A stretch of 16,203 bases of DNA from Thermodesulfobacteriaceae bacterium (GCA_015494725.1 WGAR01000130.1:1-16203), one strand, 5' to 3'; shown: positions 8,723 to 16,203, counted from the stretch's first letter. The notes: a model not told the origin generated them from the sequence alone. Numbers and translations: made by a program.

Positions 8723-10024
8723 AGGAGATACCCTGACCTTGAGCCCCTTCTGGGCCACCACCTTTACCGGGGAGCCTGCAGGGATGGGCTCATCAGCCAC
8801 GGCCTGCCAGATCTCACCTTCCAGAAAGATCTGTCCCCCGGATGGCCCCACTTCGGTTAGGCAGCGTCCCTCCTTACCCAGCAGACCTTCCCGTCCGGAA
8901 AAGGGTTTGCGTCTAAGGGCCCGGGCTGCCAGCCAGGTTATGGTCAGAAAGAAAAGGCTTATAGCCGAGGTCACGGGTATCAGGAAACCGTAGGGCAGTC
9001 GAAGTCCCTGGGGATTTTTTCCGAAGAGCATGAGCGAGCCCAGAAAAAGGGAGATGGTGGCCGCCAGGGTCAAGAGACCGTAACTGGTTACCTTGATCTC
9101 CAGGAAATAGAGCACCGCGGCCAGGAAGATGAGCAGAAGGCCGGCATAGTTCACCGGAAGGATCTGCAGGGCGAAGAGGGCCAGCACCAGGCAGATGGCC
9201 CCCAGCACCCCCGGGAATACCGCTCCCGGGTGGGAGAGCTCGAAATAGAGACCGGCCAGCCCCAGCATAAGGAGGAAATAGGCTATCTGGGGGTGGGCCA
9301 GGAGACGCAGGATGCGGCTCTTGAGTCCTTCTCGATAGACCACCACGGAGATGTTTCGGGTCCGGAGAACCACCACCCGGTTTTCCATTCTTACCCGGCG
9401 TCCGTTGAGTTTGCGCAGAAGTTCGTTCAGGTTGTCGGCCAGGAGATCCACCACCCGTTGACGCAGGGCCTCTTCGGCGGTGAGGGTCTGGCTTTCACGC
9501 ACCGCGGCCTCGGCAAATTTTTCGTTACGTCCGCGCAGGTGGGCCAGGCTTTTGGCCCAGGCCACCAGATCGTTTTCGATCTTTTGAAGGGTTTTGGGGT
9601 CCGGTTTCCCCCCGATGAGGGTTATGGGGTGGGCCGCTCCCAGATGGGTCCCCGGGGCCATGGCCGCTACATGGGAAGCAAGCACCAGGAAGGTCCCGGC
9701 CGAGGCAGCCCGGGCTCCCGGAGGAGCCACATAGACTATTATCGGCACCGGGGAGGCCAGCATGGCCTTTACGATCTTTCGGGTGGATTCCACCAGCCCT
9801 CCGGGGGTATCGATCTCCCAGATTACGGCCTGAAAACCCTGTCTGCGGGCTTCCCGCAGGCTGTTTATCAACATGGCCGCCGAGGCCGGGGTGATGGCAT
9901 CATCAAGCTGGACCAGCAGAACCGGGCCCGCGGCCTGCCCCCGAACCGGGTGTATCCAGAAGACCCCGAGCCCCAGAATCACCAACAGGGTCTTCCAGAA
10001 CCTTTGCTTCACCTGAAAGCTCAT
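8693..10024 (-). CDS. Membrane-bound NfeD/ClpP-class serine protease (long-form NfeD)
   Basis: This 443-residue protein joins an extracytoplasmic ClpP-like protease to a membrane anchor and an NfeD domain, as in Pyrococcus PH1510. A signal sequence occupies about 1-30. The protease domain follows with VIWEIDTPGG (67-76), the nucleophile Ser108 in ARAASAGTF, PGTHLGAAHP (124-133), and Lys148 in KIENDLVAWAKSLA, the expected partner of the Ser-Lys dyad (PH1510 Ser97 and Lys138). Five hydrophobic segments follow at about 247-263, 268-290, 294-310, 316-334 and 346-367, then a small soluble OB-fold NfeD domain (about 374-443). Homologues cut stomatin-like membrane proteins; no stomatin gene is adjacent. 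The ATG overlaps the udg stop (ATGA) and lacks a good Shine-Dalgarno, so it is probably coupled to udg. Its 3' end overlaps the binding-protein gene by 30 bp. Confidence 0.92.
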   Translation of the reverse strand: MSFQVKQRFWKTLLVILGLGVFWIHPVRGQAAGPVLLVQLDDAITPASAAMLINSLREARRQGFQAVIWEIDTPGGLVESTRKIVKAMLASPVPIIVYVAPPGARAASAGTFLVLASHVAAMAPGTHLGAAHPITLIGGKPDPKTLQKIENDLVAWAKSLAHLRGRNEKFAEAAVRESQTLTAEEALRQRVVDLLADNLNELLRKLNGRRVRMENRVVVLRTRNISVVVYREGLKSRILRLLAHPQIAYFLLMLGLAGLYFELSHPGAVFPGVLGAICLVLALFALQILPVNYAGLLLIFLAAVLYFLEIKVTSYGLLTLAATISLFLGSLMLFGKNPQGLRLPYGFLIPVTSAISLFFLTITWLAARALRRKPFSGREGLLGKEGRCLTEVGPSGGQIFLEGEIWQAVADEPIPAGSPVKVVAQKGLKVRVSPLRDEPSEGT

Positions 10025-10692
10025 GCCATACCGTCCAGGGTCTTTTTAAAGAGTTGCAGGTCCTCCCAGGCCAGGCGTTTGGCCGCAGGGTTGCGCAGGA
10101 GATAGGCGGGATGATAGGTGAGTATCACCGGGATCCCCTCCAGATAATGAACCCGCCCCCTCAAACGGGAGAGAGGCTCTTCGGTAAGGAGCAGGCTCCT
10201 GGCCGCTACCGAGCCCAGCCCCAGAATTATGCGGGGTTTTACCAGCTTTATCTGCCGGGCCAGATAGGGACGACAGGCCTCGATTTCTTCCTTTTCCGGC
10301 GTGCGGTTCCCCGGAGGACGACATTTAACCACGTTGGTGATGTAAACCTCCCTTCGCGAAAGACCGATGGCCGAAAGCATCCGCGTGAGAAGCTCCCCGG
10401 CCCGTCCCACGAAGGGGCGCCCTTCCAGGTCTTCCTCTCGCCCCGGGGCCTCCCCCACCAGGAGGATGGAACAGGGATGAGGCCCCTCTCCGGGGACGGC
10501 CTGGGTCCGGGTGCGATGGAGAGCACACCGATGACACCTCTGGATTTCGCGGATCAGGTCCTCCATGGTCCCCGGGATCCCGGGATCCAGGTCCAGAAAA
10601 TTACGGATTTCCGGATAGGAAGGCACACTTTCTACTCCCAGAAGATTTAAATATTCTAAATAAGAACGCAGGAGCCTTAGGGCGTCTCTCAT
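10021..10692 (-). CDS. udg: Type-4 (iron-sulfur) uracil-DNA glycosylase
   Basis: This enzyme excises uracil arising from cytosine deamination and starts base-excision repair. The 223-residue protein has the four cysteines that hold the [4Fe-4S] cluster of family 4: Cys53 and Cys56 (CHRC), Cys124 (VKCRPPGNRTP) and Cys140 (EACRPYL). The active-site motifs are GEAPGREEDLEGRPFVGRAG (80-99), which contains the catalytic water-binding segment, and YHPAYLLRNP (193-202) with His194. The fold is common in thermophiles, where deamination is fast. Residues 1-40 are an extra N-terminal extension before the domain. The ATG has no Shine-Dalgarno and lies at the predicted transcription start. It is divergent from icd and leads a two-gene operon with the NfeD-type protease. 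Confidence 0.95.
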   Translation of the reverse strand: MRDALRLLRSYLEYLNLLGVESVPSYPEIRNFLDLDPGIPGTMEDLIREIQRCHRCALHRTRTQAVPGEGPHPCSILLVGEAPGREEDLEGRPFVGRAGELLTRMLSAIGLSRREVYITNVVKCRPPGNRTPEKEEIEACRPYLARQIKLVKPRIILGLGSVAARSLLLTEEPLSRLRGRVHYLEGIPVILTYHPAYLLRNPAAKRLAWEDLQLFKKTLDGMA

Positions 10693-10698
10693 CGTTAC

Positions 10699-10728
10699 AC
10701 TTTAGCGTCCGGGGGGAGGGATTGTAAA
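10699..10728 (-). promoter_or_regulatory. Probable udg promoter
   Basis: On the minus strand TTTACA (10728-10723, five of six) and TAAAGT (10704-10699, four of six) are 18 bases apart. The expected +1 falls at about 10692, the first base of the udg ATG, so the mRNA would be leaderless. The -35 box overlaps that of the opposing icd promoter. Confidence 0.45.
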
Positions 10729-10750
10729 GAAGGGGCTTTTGAGGTAGAAA
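10722..10750 (+). promoter_or_regulatory. Probable icd-leuS promoter
   Basis: TTGTAA (10722-10727) and TAGAAA (10745-10750) are separated by 17 bases, four of six matches each. Transcription would begin near 10757, giving a leader of about 33 nt with AGGAGGA (10777-10783) in front of the icd ATG. It shares -35 bases with the udg promoter on the opposite strand. Confidence 0.4.
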
Positions 10751-10789
10751 CCGCAGATACCGAACAAACCATCGAGAGGAGGACGGTCC

Positions 10790-12013
10790 ATGGCGCAGAG
10801 GATTACGCTTAATCCCGATGGAAGCTTGAATGTCCCCGACGAGCCCATCATTCCCTATATTGAGGGGGACGGAATCGGGGTGGATATCACCCCGGTGATG
10901 AAGCGGGTGCTGGATGCCGCGGTGGAGAAGGCCTACGGAGGGCGTCGTCGCATCCACTGGAAGGAGATCCTGGCCGGGGAGAAGGCCAGGGAGGCCACCG
11001 GGTCCTATCTTCCGGAGGAGACCCTTCAGGCCATAAAGGAACACGTGGTGGCCATCAAGGGGCCGCTTACCACCCCGGTGGGCGGGGGCATTCGCAGTCT
11101 CAATGTGACCATTCGCCAGGCCCTGGATCTTTACGCCTGTGTGCGGCCGGTGCGCTGGGTGCCCGGCACCCCCAGCCCGGTAAAACACCCGGAAAAGGTG
11201 GACATGGTGGTCTTCCGGGAGAACACCGAGGATGTTTATGCCGGGATCGAGTGGGAGTCCGGCTCGCCGGAGGCCCGGCGGCTCATCGAATTCATCCGGG
11301 AAGAATTCGGGAAGGAGATTCGGCCGGACTCCGGCATCGGCATCAAGCCCATAAGCCCCTTCGGGACCAAACGCCTGGTGCGCAAGGCCATTCAGTACGC
11401 CCTTGCCCGGGGCAAACCCAGTGTTACCCTGGTCCACAAGGGGAACATCATGAAGTTCACCGAGGGGGCCTTCTGCAGGTGGGGCTATGAGCTGGCCCGG
11501 GAGGAGTTTCCGGAGGTCACGGTGCCCGAGGCCGAGGTGGCCGAGCGTTATCCCCAGGGCGTCCCTCAGGGGGTGGTGGTGATCAAGGATCGTATCGCTG
11601 ACGCCATGTTCCAGTGGGCCCTTCTTCGCCCCGCGGATTACAGTGTGCTGGCCATGCCCAACCTCAACGGGGACTATATCTCCGACGCCCTGGCGGCCCA
11701 GGTAGGAGGGCTGGGTATGGCTCCGGGAGGCAACATCGGCGATGGTTACGCCGTGTTTGAGGCCACCCACGGTTCGGCCCCCAAGTACGCCGGTCAGGAC
11801 AAGGTCAATCCCAGTTCTCTCATCCTCTCCGGGATGATGATGCTCGAGTACCTGGGCTGGGAGGAAGCGGCCCGGCTGGTCTGGGAGGGGATCACCCGCA
11901 CCGTGCAACAGAAGGTGGTGACCTACGATCTCGCCCGGCAGATCGAGGGGGCCCGGGAGGTGAAGTGTTCGGAATTCGGGGAGGCGGTAATCGAAAACAT
12001 CCGCGGCCTTTAA
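10790..12013 (+). CDS. icd: Isocitrate dehydrogenase, NADP+-type (EC 1.1.1.42)
   Basis: Icd interconverts isocitrate and 2-oxoglutarate plus CO2 in the oxidative or reductive citric acid cycle. The 407-residue protein aligns closely with E. coli Icd. The substrate loop SLNVTIRQALDLYACVRPVRWVPG carries Ser103 (the AceK phosphorylation site Ser113 in E. coli), Asn105 and Arg109; FRENTEDVYAGIEW follows. The NADP-specific residues are kept: Lys332 and Tyr333 in HGSAPKYAG, and Tyr379 and Arg383 in VTYDLAR (E. coli Lys344, Tyr345, Tyr391, Arg395), so NADP rather than NAD is expected. Residues EFGEAVIENI close the protein. The ATG follows AGGAGGA by six bases. leuS starts 21 bp after the stop, so the two are probably cotranscribed. 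Whether the flux is oxidative or reductive cannot be told from this window. Confidence 0.97.
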   Translation: MAQRITLNPDGSLNVPDEPIIPYIEGDGIGVDITPVMKRVLDAAVEKAYGGRRRIHWKEILAGEKAREATGSYLPEETLQAIKEHVVAIKGPLTTPVGGGIRSLNVTIRQALDLYACVRPVRWVPGTPSPVKHPEKVDMVVFRENTEDVYAGIEWESGSPEARRLIEFIREEFGKEIRPDSGIGIKPISPFGTKRLVRKAIQYALARGKPSVTLVHKGNIMKFTEGAFCRWGYELAREEFPEVTVPEAEVAERYPQGVPQGVVVIKDRIADAMFQWALLRPADYSVLAMPNLNGDYISDALAAQVGGLGMAPGGNIGDGYAVFEATHGSAPKYAGQDKVNPSSLILSGMMMLEYLGWEEAARLVWEGITRTVQQKVVTYDLARQIEGAREVKCSEFGEAVIENIRGL

Positions 12014-12034
12014 ATTGGACCAAAGGGGGGAAGT

Positions 12035-14623
12035 ATGGCGGAGTATCGACCGGAGGAGATAGAAACCAAATGGCAGAGGGTGTGGGAGGAAAGACAGATC
12101 TTTCGCGCTGTGGATGATCCGGGCCGACCCAAATACTACGTCCTGGAGATGTTTCCCTATCCCTCCGGGCGGATCCATATGGGCCACGTGCGAAATTATA
12201 CCATCGGGGATGTCCTGGCCCGCTACAAGAAGATGCGAGGCTTTAACGTGCTTCACCCCATGGGCTGGGACGCCTTCGGGCTTCCGGCGGAAAACGCCGC
12301 CCTGCGTCACGGAGTGCATCCCGCGGACTGGACTTACGACAACATAGACTACATGCGGCGTCAGCTGCGTCGCCTGGGCTTCAGCTACGACTGGACCCGC
12401 GAGTTTGCCACCTGCGACCACGAGTATTATCGCCACGAACAGCTCTTCTTCATCCAGATGCTGGAGCGGGGGCTGGCCTATCGGAAGAAGACCCTGGTCA
12501 ACTGGTGTCCCAGCTGTCACACGGTGCTCGCCAACGAACAGGTGGAAGACGGGACCTGCTGGCGCTGCGGTACCGAGGTCACCCAGAGGGAGATGGAGGG
12601 CTGGTTTTTCCGGATCACCGCCTATGCCGAGGAACTCCTGGAGGGCCTTAAAAGGCTTCAAGGCAAGTGGCCGGAGAAGGTCCTCACCATGCAGCGCAAC
12701 TGGATCGGAAGGAGCGAGGGAGCGGAGATCGAATTCCCGCTGGAGGGCCTTTCCGAGAAGATCACCGTCTTTACCACCCGCCCGGATACCCTTTACGGGG
12801 TAACTTTTATCTCCCTTTCTCCGGAACATCCCCTGGCCGAAAAACTGGCCGAGGATTCCGGTCTTCGGGCGGAATTCGAGGCCTTTCGCCAGCGTTGTCG
12901 GCGTCAGCGCCGCGAGATCGAGGAGGGTGTCGCGGAGAAGGAAGGGCTTTTCCTCAGGGCCTACGCCATCCATCCTCTCACCGGGGAGCGGGTACCGATT
13001 TTTGCCGCCAACTTCGTGCTCATGGAATACGGCACCGGGGCGGTCATGGCCGTTCCGGCCCACGACCAGAGGGATTTTGAGTTCGCAAAAAAGTACGGTC
13101 TTCCGATAAAGGTGGTGATCAGGCCCCCGGAGGGAGATCTGGATCCGGAGACCATGGAGGCCGCCTACGAGGACCCGGGGGTGATGGTGAATTCCGGGCC
13201 CTTTTCCGGTCTTCCCAGCGAGGAGGGCAAGCAAAAAATCGTGGAGCATCTGGAGAATCTGGGAGTAGGGCGCCGCAGGATCACCTACCGGCTTCGGGAC
13301 TGGGGGGTGAGTCGTCAGCGTTACTGGGGTTGTCCCATTCCGGTGGTCTATTGCGAGCGTTGCGGCGTGGTTCCAGAAAAACCGGAGAACCTCCCGGTCA
13401 AGCTTCCTTTAAACGCGCAGCTTGACGAGGCCGGGCGTTCCCCCCTTCCTCAGCTTGAGAGTTTTGTGAAGACCAGGTGCCCCCGGTGCGGCGGTCCGGC
13501 CCGGCGTGAGACCGATACCTTCGACACCTTCGTGGAATCCTCCTGGTATTTTCTGCGCTTCGCCTGCCCGGACGCCCGCGAACCTCTAGATCGGGAGCGG
13601 GTGCACTACTGGCTTCCGGTGGATCAATATATCGGGGGCATCGAACACGCCATCCTGCACCTGCTTTACGCCCGGTTTTTCACCCGGGTGCTTCGGGACC
13701 TGGGGTATGTGCAGCTGGACGAGCCCTTTGAGCGTCTTCTTACCCAGGGGATGGTGATCAAGGAACCCTATCGGTGTCCGCGCCACGGCTGGATCTATCC
13801 CGAGGAGGTCTCACCGGAGGGGACCTGTCTCAAGGAGGGCTGCGGCGAAAAAGTCATCGTGGGGCGCCCGGAGAAGATGTCCAAGAGCAAATGCAATGTG
13901 GTGGATCCGGATGAGATGATCCGGCGCTACGGAGCGGATACGGTGCGTCTTTTCATGCTCTTTGCCGCTCCCCCGGAAAAGGATCTCGAATGGAGCGACC
14001 GGGGGATCGAGGGGGCCCATCGTTTTCTGAAGAGGGTGTATCAGTTGATCATGAATCGGGCGGATAAACTCCGGGAGGTGTCTCCCTATACCGGGGACGG
14101 GAAGGATCTTTCTCCGGAGCTTCGGGCCCTGCGCAGAAAGACCCATCAGACCATCCGCCGGGTGACCCGGGACCTTGAGGAACGCCTCCATTTCAATACC
14201 GCCATTGCCGCCGTTATGGAACTGGTAAACTTTATCGAGGATACCCTGAAGGAGGTCCCGGAGGAGACCCCGGGTTTTCGTTCGGTCTTAAAGGAGAGCC
14301 TGCGGGCTGTGGTCCTTCTCCTTTCTCCCATGACTCCGCATATCTGCGAGGAGCTTTGGTCGGCGCTCGGGGAGGAGAGGCTGGTCTCCGAGGCCTCCTG
14401 GCCCGAATGGGACGAGGAGGTAGCCCGGGAGGAGGAGATTACCATCGTGGTCCAGGTGAACGGCAGGGTAAGGGACAACCTGCGTCTTCCCGCGGATGCC
14501 GATGAGGAGACGGTGAAGAGAGCGGCTCTTTCCTCGGAGCGGGTGCGCCGGCATCTGGAGGGAAAGACCCTTCGCAAGGTGGTTTTTGTTCCGGGGAGGC
14601 TGATCAACTTTGTGGCGGGTTAG
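12035..14623 (+). CDS. leuS: Leucyl-tRNA synthetase
   Basis: LeuRS charges tRNA(Leu) with leucine and edits mischarged products. The 862-residue protein has the class I signature HMGH at 48-51 (in PSGRIHMGHVRNYTIGD) and KMSKS at 614-618. A zinc-ribbon with Cys158, Cys161, Cys175 and Cys178 lies in the first insertion. The CP1 editing domain (about 220-420) has the threonine-rich TTRPDTLYGVTF and GTGAVMAVPAHDQRD (333-347). Two further cysteine pairs (YCERCG, RCPRCG) follow it, and before KMSKS lies the leucine-specific insert with two more Cys and His pairs. The anticodon-binding domain and the C-terminal domain (IVVQVNGRVRD) are complete. The ATG is preceded by AGGGGGG (12024-12030). The last 14 bp overlap the TTG-started lptE gene. 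Confidence 0.98.
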   Translation: MAEYRPEEIETKWQRVWEERQIFRAVDDPGRPKYYVLEMFPYPSGRIHMGHVRNYTIGDVLARYKKMRGFNVLHPMGWDAFGLPAENAALRHGVHPADWTYDNIDYMRRQLRRLGFSYDWTREFATCDHEYYRHEQLFFIQMLERGLAYRKKTLVNWCPSCHTVLANEQVEDGTCWRCGTEVTQREMEGWFFRITAYAEELLEGLKRLQGKWPEKVLTMQRNWIGRSEGAEIEFPLEGLSEKITVFTTRPDTLYGVTFISLSPEHPLAEKLAEDSGLRAEFEAFRQRCRRQRREIEEGVAEKEGLFLRAYAIHPLTGERVPIFAANFVLMEYGTGAVMAVPAHDQRDFEFAKKYGLPIKVVIRPPEGDLDPETMEAAYEDPGVMVNSGPFSGLPSEEGKQKIVEHLENLGVGRRRITYRLRDWGVSRQRYWGCPIPVVYCERCGVVPEKPENLPVKLPLNAQLDEAGRSPLPQLESFVKTRCPRCGGPARRETDTFDTFVESSWYFLRFACPDAREPLDRERVHYWLPVDQYIGGIEHAILHLLYARFFTRVLRDLGYVQLDEPFERLLTQGMVIKEPYRCPRHGWIYPEEVSPEGTCLKEGCGEKVIVGRPEKMSKSKCNVVDPDEMIRRYGADTVRLFMLFAAPPEKDLEWSDRGIEGAHRFLKRVYQLIMNRADKLREVSPYTGDGKDLSPELRALRRKTHQTIRRVTRDLEERLHFNTAIAAVMELVNFIEDTLKEVPEETPGFRSVLKESLRAVVLLLSPMTPHICEELWSALGEERLVSEASWPEWDEEVAREEEITIVVQVNGRVRDNLRLPADADEETVKRAALSSERVRRHLEGKTLRKVVFVPGRLINFVAG

Positions 14624-15128
14624 GTTCTTATGGGGCCTGGGGTTGATTCTGGTTCTTACGGCCTGCGGGTACCGTGTGCGGGGGCGACCGCCGGGTTTCG
14701 AGCCTTCCTGGCACACCATCTATGTGGAGGTGTTTCGCAACCGGACCTCCGAGACCCGGGCCGGGGTATGGCTGGCTCAGGCCCTGCGCGAACGCTGGGC
14801 CCGCTCCGGGATCCTCAAGCTGGCTTCCTCCCCGGAACAGGCCGATTTGATCCTTTCCGGAGAAATTTTGAGCCTTTCCATAGGGGGGATTTCCTACAAT
14901 GTTTATACTCAGACTCTGGAACGACGCATCTCCATAAGGCTCAGGGTAAGCCTGCGCACCCGGGGCGGGCGCCTGGTATGGGAGAACCGCAACCTTTCCC
15001 GCTACGAAAACTATCCCGTGGAGGGCACCGCCTCCGGAGTACTCGATCCGGGCAGGGAGTCCGCGCTTCGGAAGCTATCCGGGGATCTGGCTGAAATTAT
15101 TTACCATCAAATAACTTCATCTTTTTAA
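14610..15128 (+). CDS. lptE: LptE-like outer-membrane lipoprotein
   Basis: LptE plugs the LptD barrel that inserts lipopolysaccharide into the outer membrane. The 172-residue protein has a lipoprotein signal peptide with lipobox LTAC (16-19, Cys19) followed by GYRVRG. The rest shows the LptE pattern: IYVEVFRNRTSETRAGVWLAQALRER, an 'EQADLILSGEILSLS' strand, the tyrosine-rich NVYTQTLERRISIRL and 'GRLVWENRNLSRYENY'. Only a TTG start (14610) is available in frame after a TGA at 14601; it has GGGGAGG (14593-14599) ten bases upstream inside leuS. It overlaps leuS by 14 bp, and leuS-lptE is a known gene order in deltaproteobacteria. The usual next gene, holA, is missing here. Confidence 0.82.
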   Translation: MWRVRFLWGLGLILVLTACGYRVRGRPPGFEPSWHTIYVEVFRNRTSETRAGVWLAQALRERWARSGILKLASSPEQADLILSGEILSLSIGGISYNVYTQTLERRISIRLRVSLRTRGGRLVWENRNLSRYENYPVEGTASGVLDPGRESALRKLSGDLAEIIYHQITSSF

Positions 15129-15161
15129 GTTTTTCTCTGCCTTATGGCCATTTTCTTCACC

Positions 15162-15189
15162 TTGACAGTTCTTTTATAGCCGTTATTTT
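15162..15189 (+). promoter_or_regulatory. Probable promoter of the KamA-family gene
   Basis: A perfect TTGACA (15162-15167) precedes TATTTT (15184-15189) by 16 bases. Transcription would begin near 15196, leaving a leader of about 64 nt. The 131-bp gap after lptE has no convincing hairpin-plus-T terminator; CCTCAAGAGG at about 15203-15212 is too short to be one. Confidence 0.5.
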
Positions 15190-15246
15190 AAGAACATAGC
15201 CCCCTCAAGAGGTTCGGTTTCTTTATTTTGGGTTATTTTGGCCGGA

Positions 15247-15256
15247 AGGAGGTGAT
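15247..15256 (+). promoter_or_regulatory. Extended Shine-Dalgarno sequence setting the GTG start
   Basis: AGGAGGTGAT pairs with ten consecutive bases of the 16S rRNA 3' end and ends three bases before the GTG at 15260; the AGGAGG core is seven bases away. It is the strongest ribosome site in the window and fixes the start of the following gene. Confidence 0.85.
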
Positions 15257-15259
15257 ATC

Positions 15260-16203
15260 GTGCCCCACAAGGTGCAATTTGTGAGGGAGCTTTCGGAGCT
15301 TCCCCTGGCCGAAGAGGAAAGGCTGGAGCTGGAGAAGGTTACGGAAAGATACCCCTTTTTTTGTACCTCCTATTATTTGAGACTCATTAACTTCAACGAC
15401 CCGGCGGATCCTCTCCGCAGGGTGGTAATTCCCGATCCGGCCGAGCTCGAATCGTGGGGTCGGGTAGATCCCTCCAACGAGGCCAATTACACGGTAATGG
15501 AAGGGGTGCAGCACAAATACGAATCCACGGTCCTGGTGCTGGCCTCGGATCGTTGTGCGGGGCTTTGTCGATACTGTTTCCGGAAGAGGCTCTTTCTCAA
15601 GGGTTCGGAAGGGCGCCCCGAACGTCTGCGGGATGTTCAGGCCCTGGTTCGTTATCTGGAGCGAAATCCCCGTATCACCAACGTCATTCTTTCCGGAGGC
15701 GATGCCCTGATGCTTTCCACCCCCCGTTTGCGCGAATTGATCCAGGCGGTGCGCCGGGTGCCTCACGTGCGTTTCATCCGTCTGGGCAGCCGGATCCTCT
15801 CCTACTGGCCGGAGCGTATTCTCAACGATCCGGAATTACTGGAACTTTTAAAAAACTATAGCCGCCCGGGGAAGAGGATCTACCTGGTCAGCCACTTCGA
15901 TCATCCCCGGGAGCTTACCCCCGAGGCCCGTAAGGCCTGCGATCTCCTTCTTAAGGCCGGGGTCCAGATACTCAATCAGTGTCCTCTGGTGGCCGGGGTA
16001 AACGACGATCCCGAGATCCTGGCCGAGCTCTTTCGGGAGCTGGCCTCCCTGGGGGTTTCCCCTTATTATGTCTTCCAGTGCCGGCCCACCCTGGGCAACA
16101 AGCCCTATGCCGTGCCCATCGAGCGTGGATATCGCATCTTCGAGGCCGCCCGTGGAATGGTCTCCGGTGTGGCCAAACGGGTACGTTTCGTAATGTCCCA
16201 TGC
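15260..16203 (+). CDS. KamA-family (lysine 2,3-aminomutase-like) radical SAM protein, 3' end cut by the window
   Basis: The frame is open for 314 codons to the right edge. The radical SAM cluster motif is Cys99-x3-Cys103-x2-Cys106 (CAGLCRYCFRKRLF), which binds [4Fe-4S] and S-adenosylmethionine. Other KamA landmarks are LSGGDALML, RLGSRILSYWPERI, VSHFDHPRELTPEARKAC and NQCPLVAGVNDDPE. The Arg after the cluster (Arg108), corresponding to the carboxylate-binding Arg134 of Clostridium aminomutase, is kept. The two aspartates that hold the lysine side chain are not: QCD is QCR here (Arg275 for Asp293) and FVVD is FVMS (Ser313 for Asp330). The PLP-binding lysine would lie just beyond the edge. The enzyme therefore belongs to the fold but probably not to lysine 2,3-aminomutase. 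It has its own promoter and a strong Shine-Dalgarno. Substrate unknown. Confidence 0.88.
   Translation, partial: MPHKVQFVRELSELPLAEEERLELEKVTERYPFFCTSYYLRLINFNDPADPLRRVVIPDPAELESWGRVDPSNEANYTVMEGVQHKYESTVLVLASDRCAGLCRYCFRKRLFLKGSEGRPERLRDVQALVRYLERNPRITNVILSGGDALMLSTPRLRELIQAVRRVPHVRFIRLGSRILSYWPERILNDPELLELLKNYSRPGKRIYLVSHFDHPRELTPEARKACDLLLKAGVQILNQCPLVAGVNDDPEILAELFRELASLGVSPYYVFQCRPTLGNKPYAVPIERGYRIFEAARGMVSGVAKRVRFVMSH

Noticed and set aside
9230..10105. Plus-strand frame of 291 codons opposite the NfeD-type protease
   Set aside because: It is antisense to a protease with a complete Ser-Lys dyad and membrane segments. Its product is Gly/His/Gln-rich without motifs.
10601..13249. Minus-strand open frame of 882 codons opposite icd and leuS
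   Set aside because: It lies antisense to two unmistakable genes. Its Pro/His/Gly/Leu-rich product is what GC-biased third positions produce, and no domain or ribosome site is visible.
15203..15212. CCTCAAGAGG as a terminator after lptE
   Set aside because: The stem is four bases with a two-base loop and is followed by a mixed sequence, so it is too weak. It also lies downstream of the likely start of the KamA transcript.

Overview
The window looks like a chromosomal housekeeping segment from a GC-rich, probably thermophilic, Gram-negative and motile bacterium. The reasons are proteins rich in Glu, Arg, Lys and Leu, a four-cysteine (type-4) uracil-DNA glycosylase, an LptE-type outer-membrane lipoprotein, a NikR regulator, chemotaxis genes and a sigma-54 flagellar-type promoter. 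The style best fits Thermodesulfobacteria or related deltaproteobacterial sulfur/sulfate-metabolising thermophiles, but that placement is inference. I see no insertion sequence, prophage, CRISPR array, rRNA or tRNA. Coding is dense, with many 4-bp stop/start overlaps.

Layout, left to right. At 1-732 on the minus strand lies the 5' part of a proline-rich protein that I read as the flagellar hook-length control protein FliK, cut by the left edge and preceded by a near-perfect sigma-54 promoter. Divergent from it, at 958-4841, is a tightly packed operon: clpB disaggregase, a small retropepsin-like aspartic protease, and fmt (methionyl-tRNA formyltransferase). Convergent with fmt, its stop codon interlocking with that of fmt, is nikR (4838-5257, minus). 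nikR is transcribed divergently from a three-gene chemosensory operon at 5322-8722: a small CheW-like protein, a long methyl-accepting chemotaxis protein with a large periplasmic sensor domain, and a PhnD-like periplasmic binding protein without any ABC permease beside it. Convergent with that operon and overlapping its end by 30 bp is a minus-strand pair at 8693-10692: a type-4 uracil-DNA glycosylase followed by a membrane NfeD/ClpP-type serine protease. Divergent from that pair is icd (NADP-type isocitrate dehydrogenase), leuS and a TTG-started lptE (10790-15128). The window closes with the first 314 codons of a KamA-family radical SAM protein (15260 to the right edge) that lacks both aspartates which recognise lysine in true lysine 2,3-aminomutase.

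The most interesting non-coding signals are: (i) two tandem 15-bp GGG...CCC palindromes between fliK and clpB, at the distance expected of an enhancer for the sigma-54 promoter; (ii) overlapping divergent promoters with a 15-bp palindrome between nikR and the chemosensory operon; and (iii) three genes (fliK, the cheW-like gene, udg) whose predicted transcription starts fall on or within about 6 nt of the start codon, suggesting leaderless mRNAs next to other genes with excellent Shine-Dalgarno sequences. All promoter and operator calls come from reading the sequence by eye.
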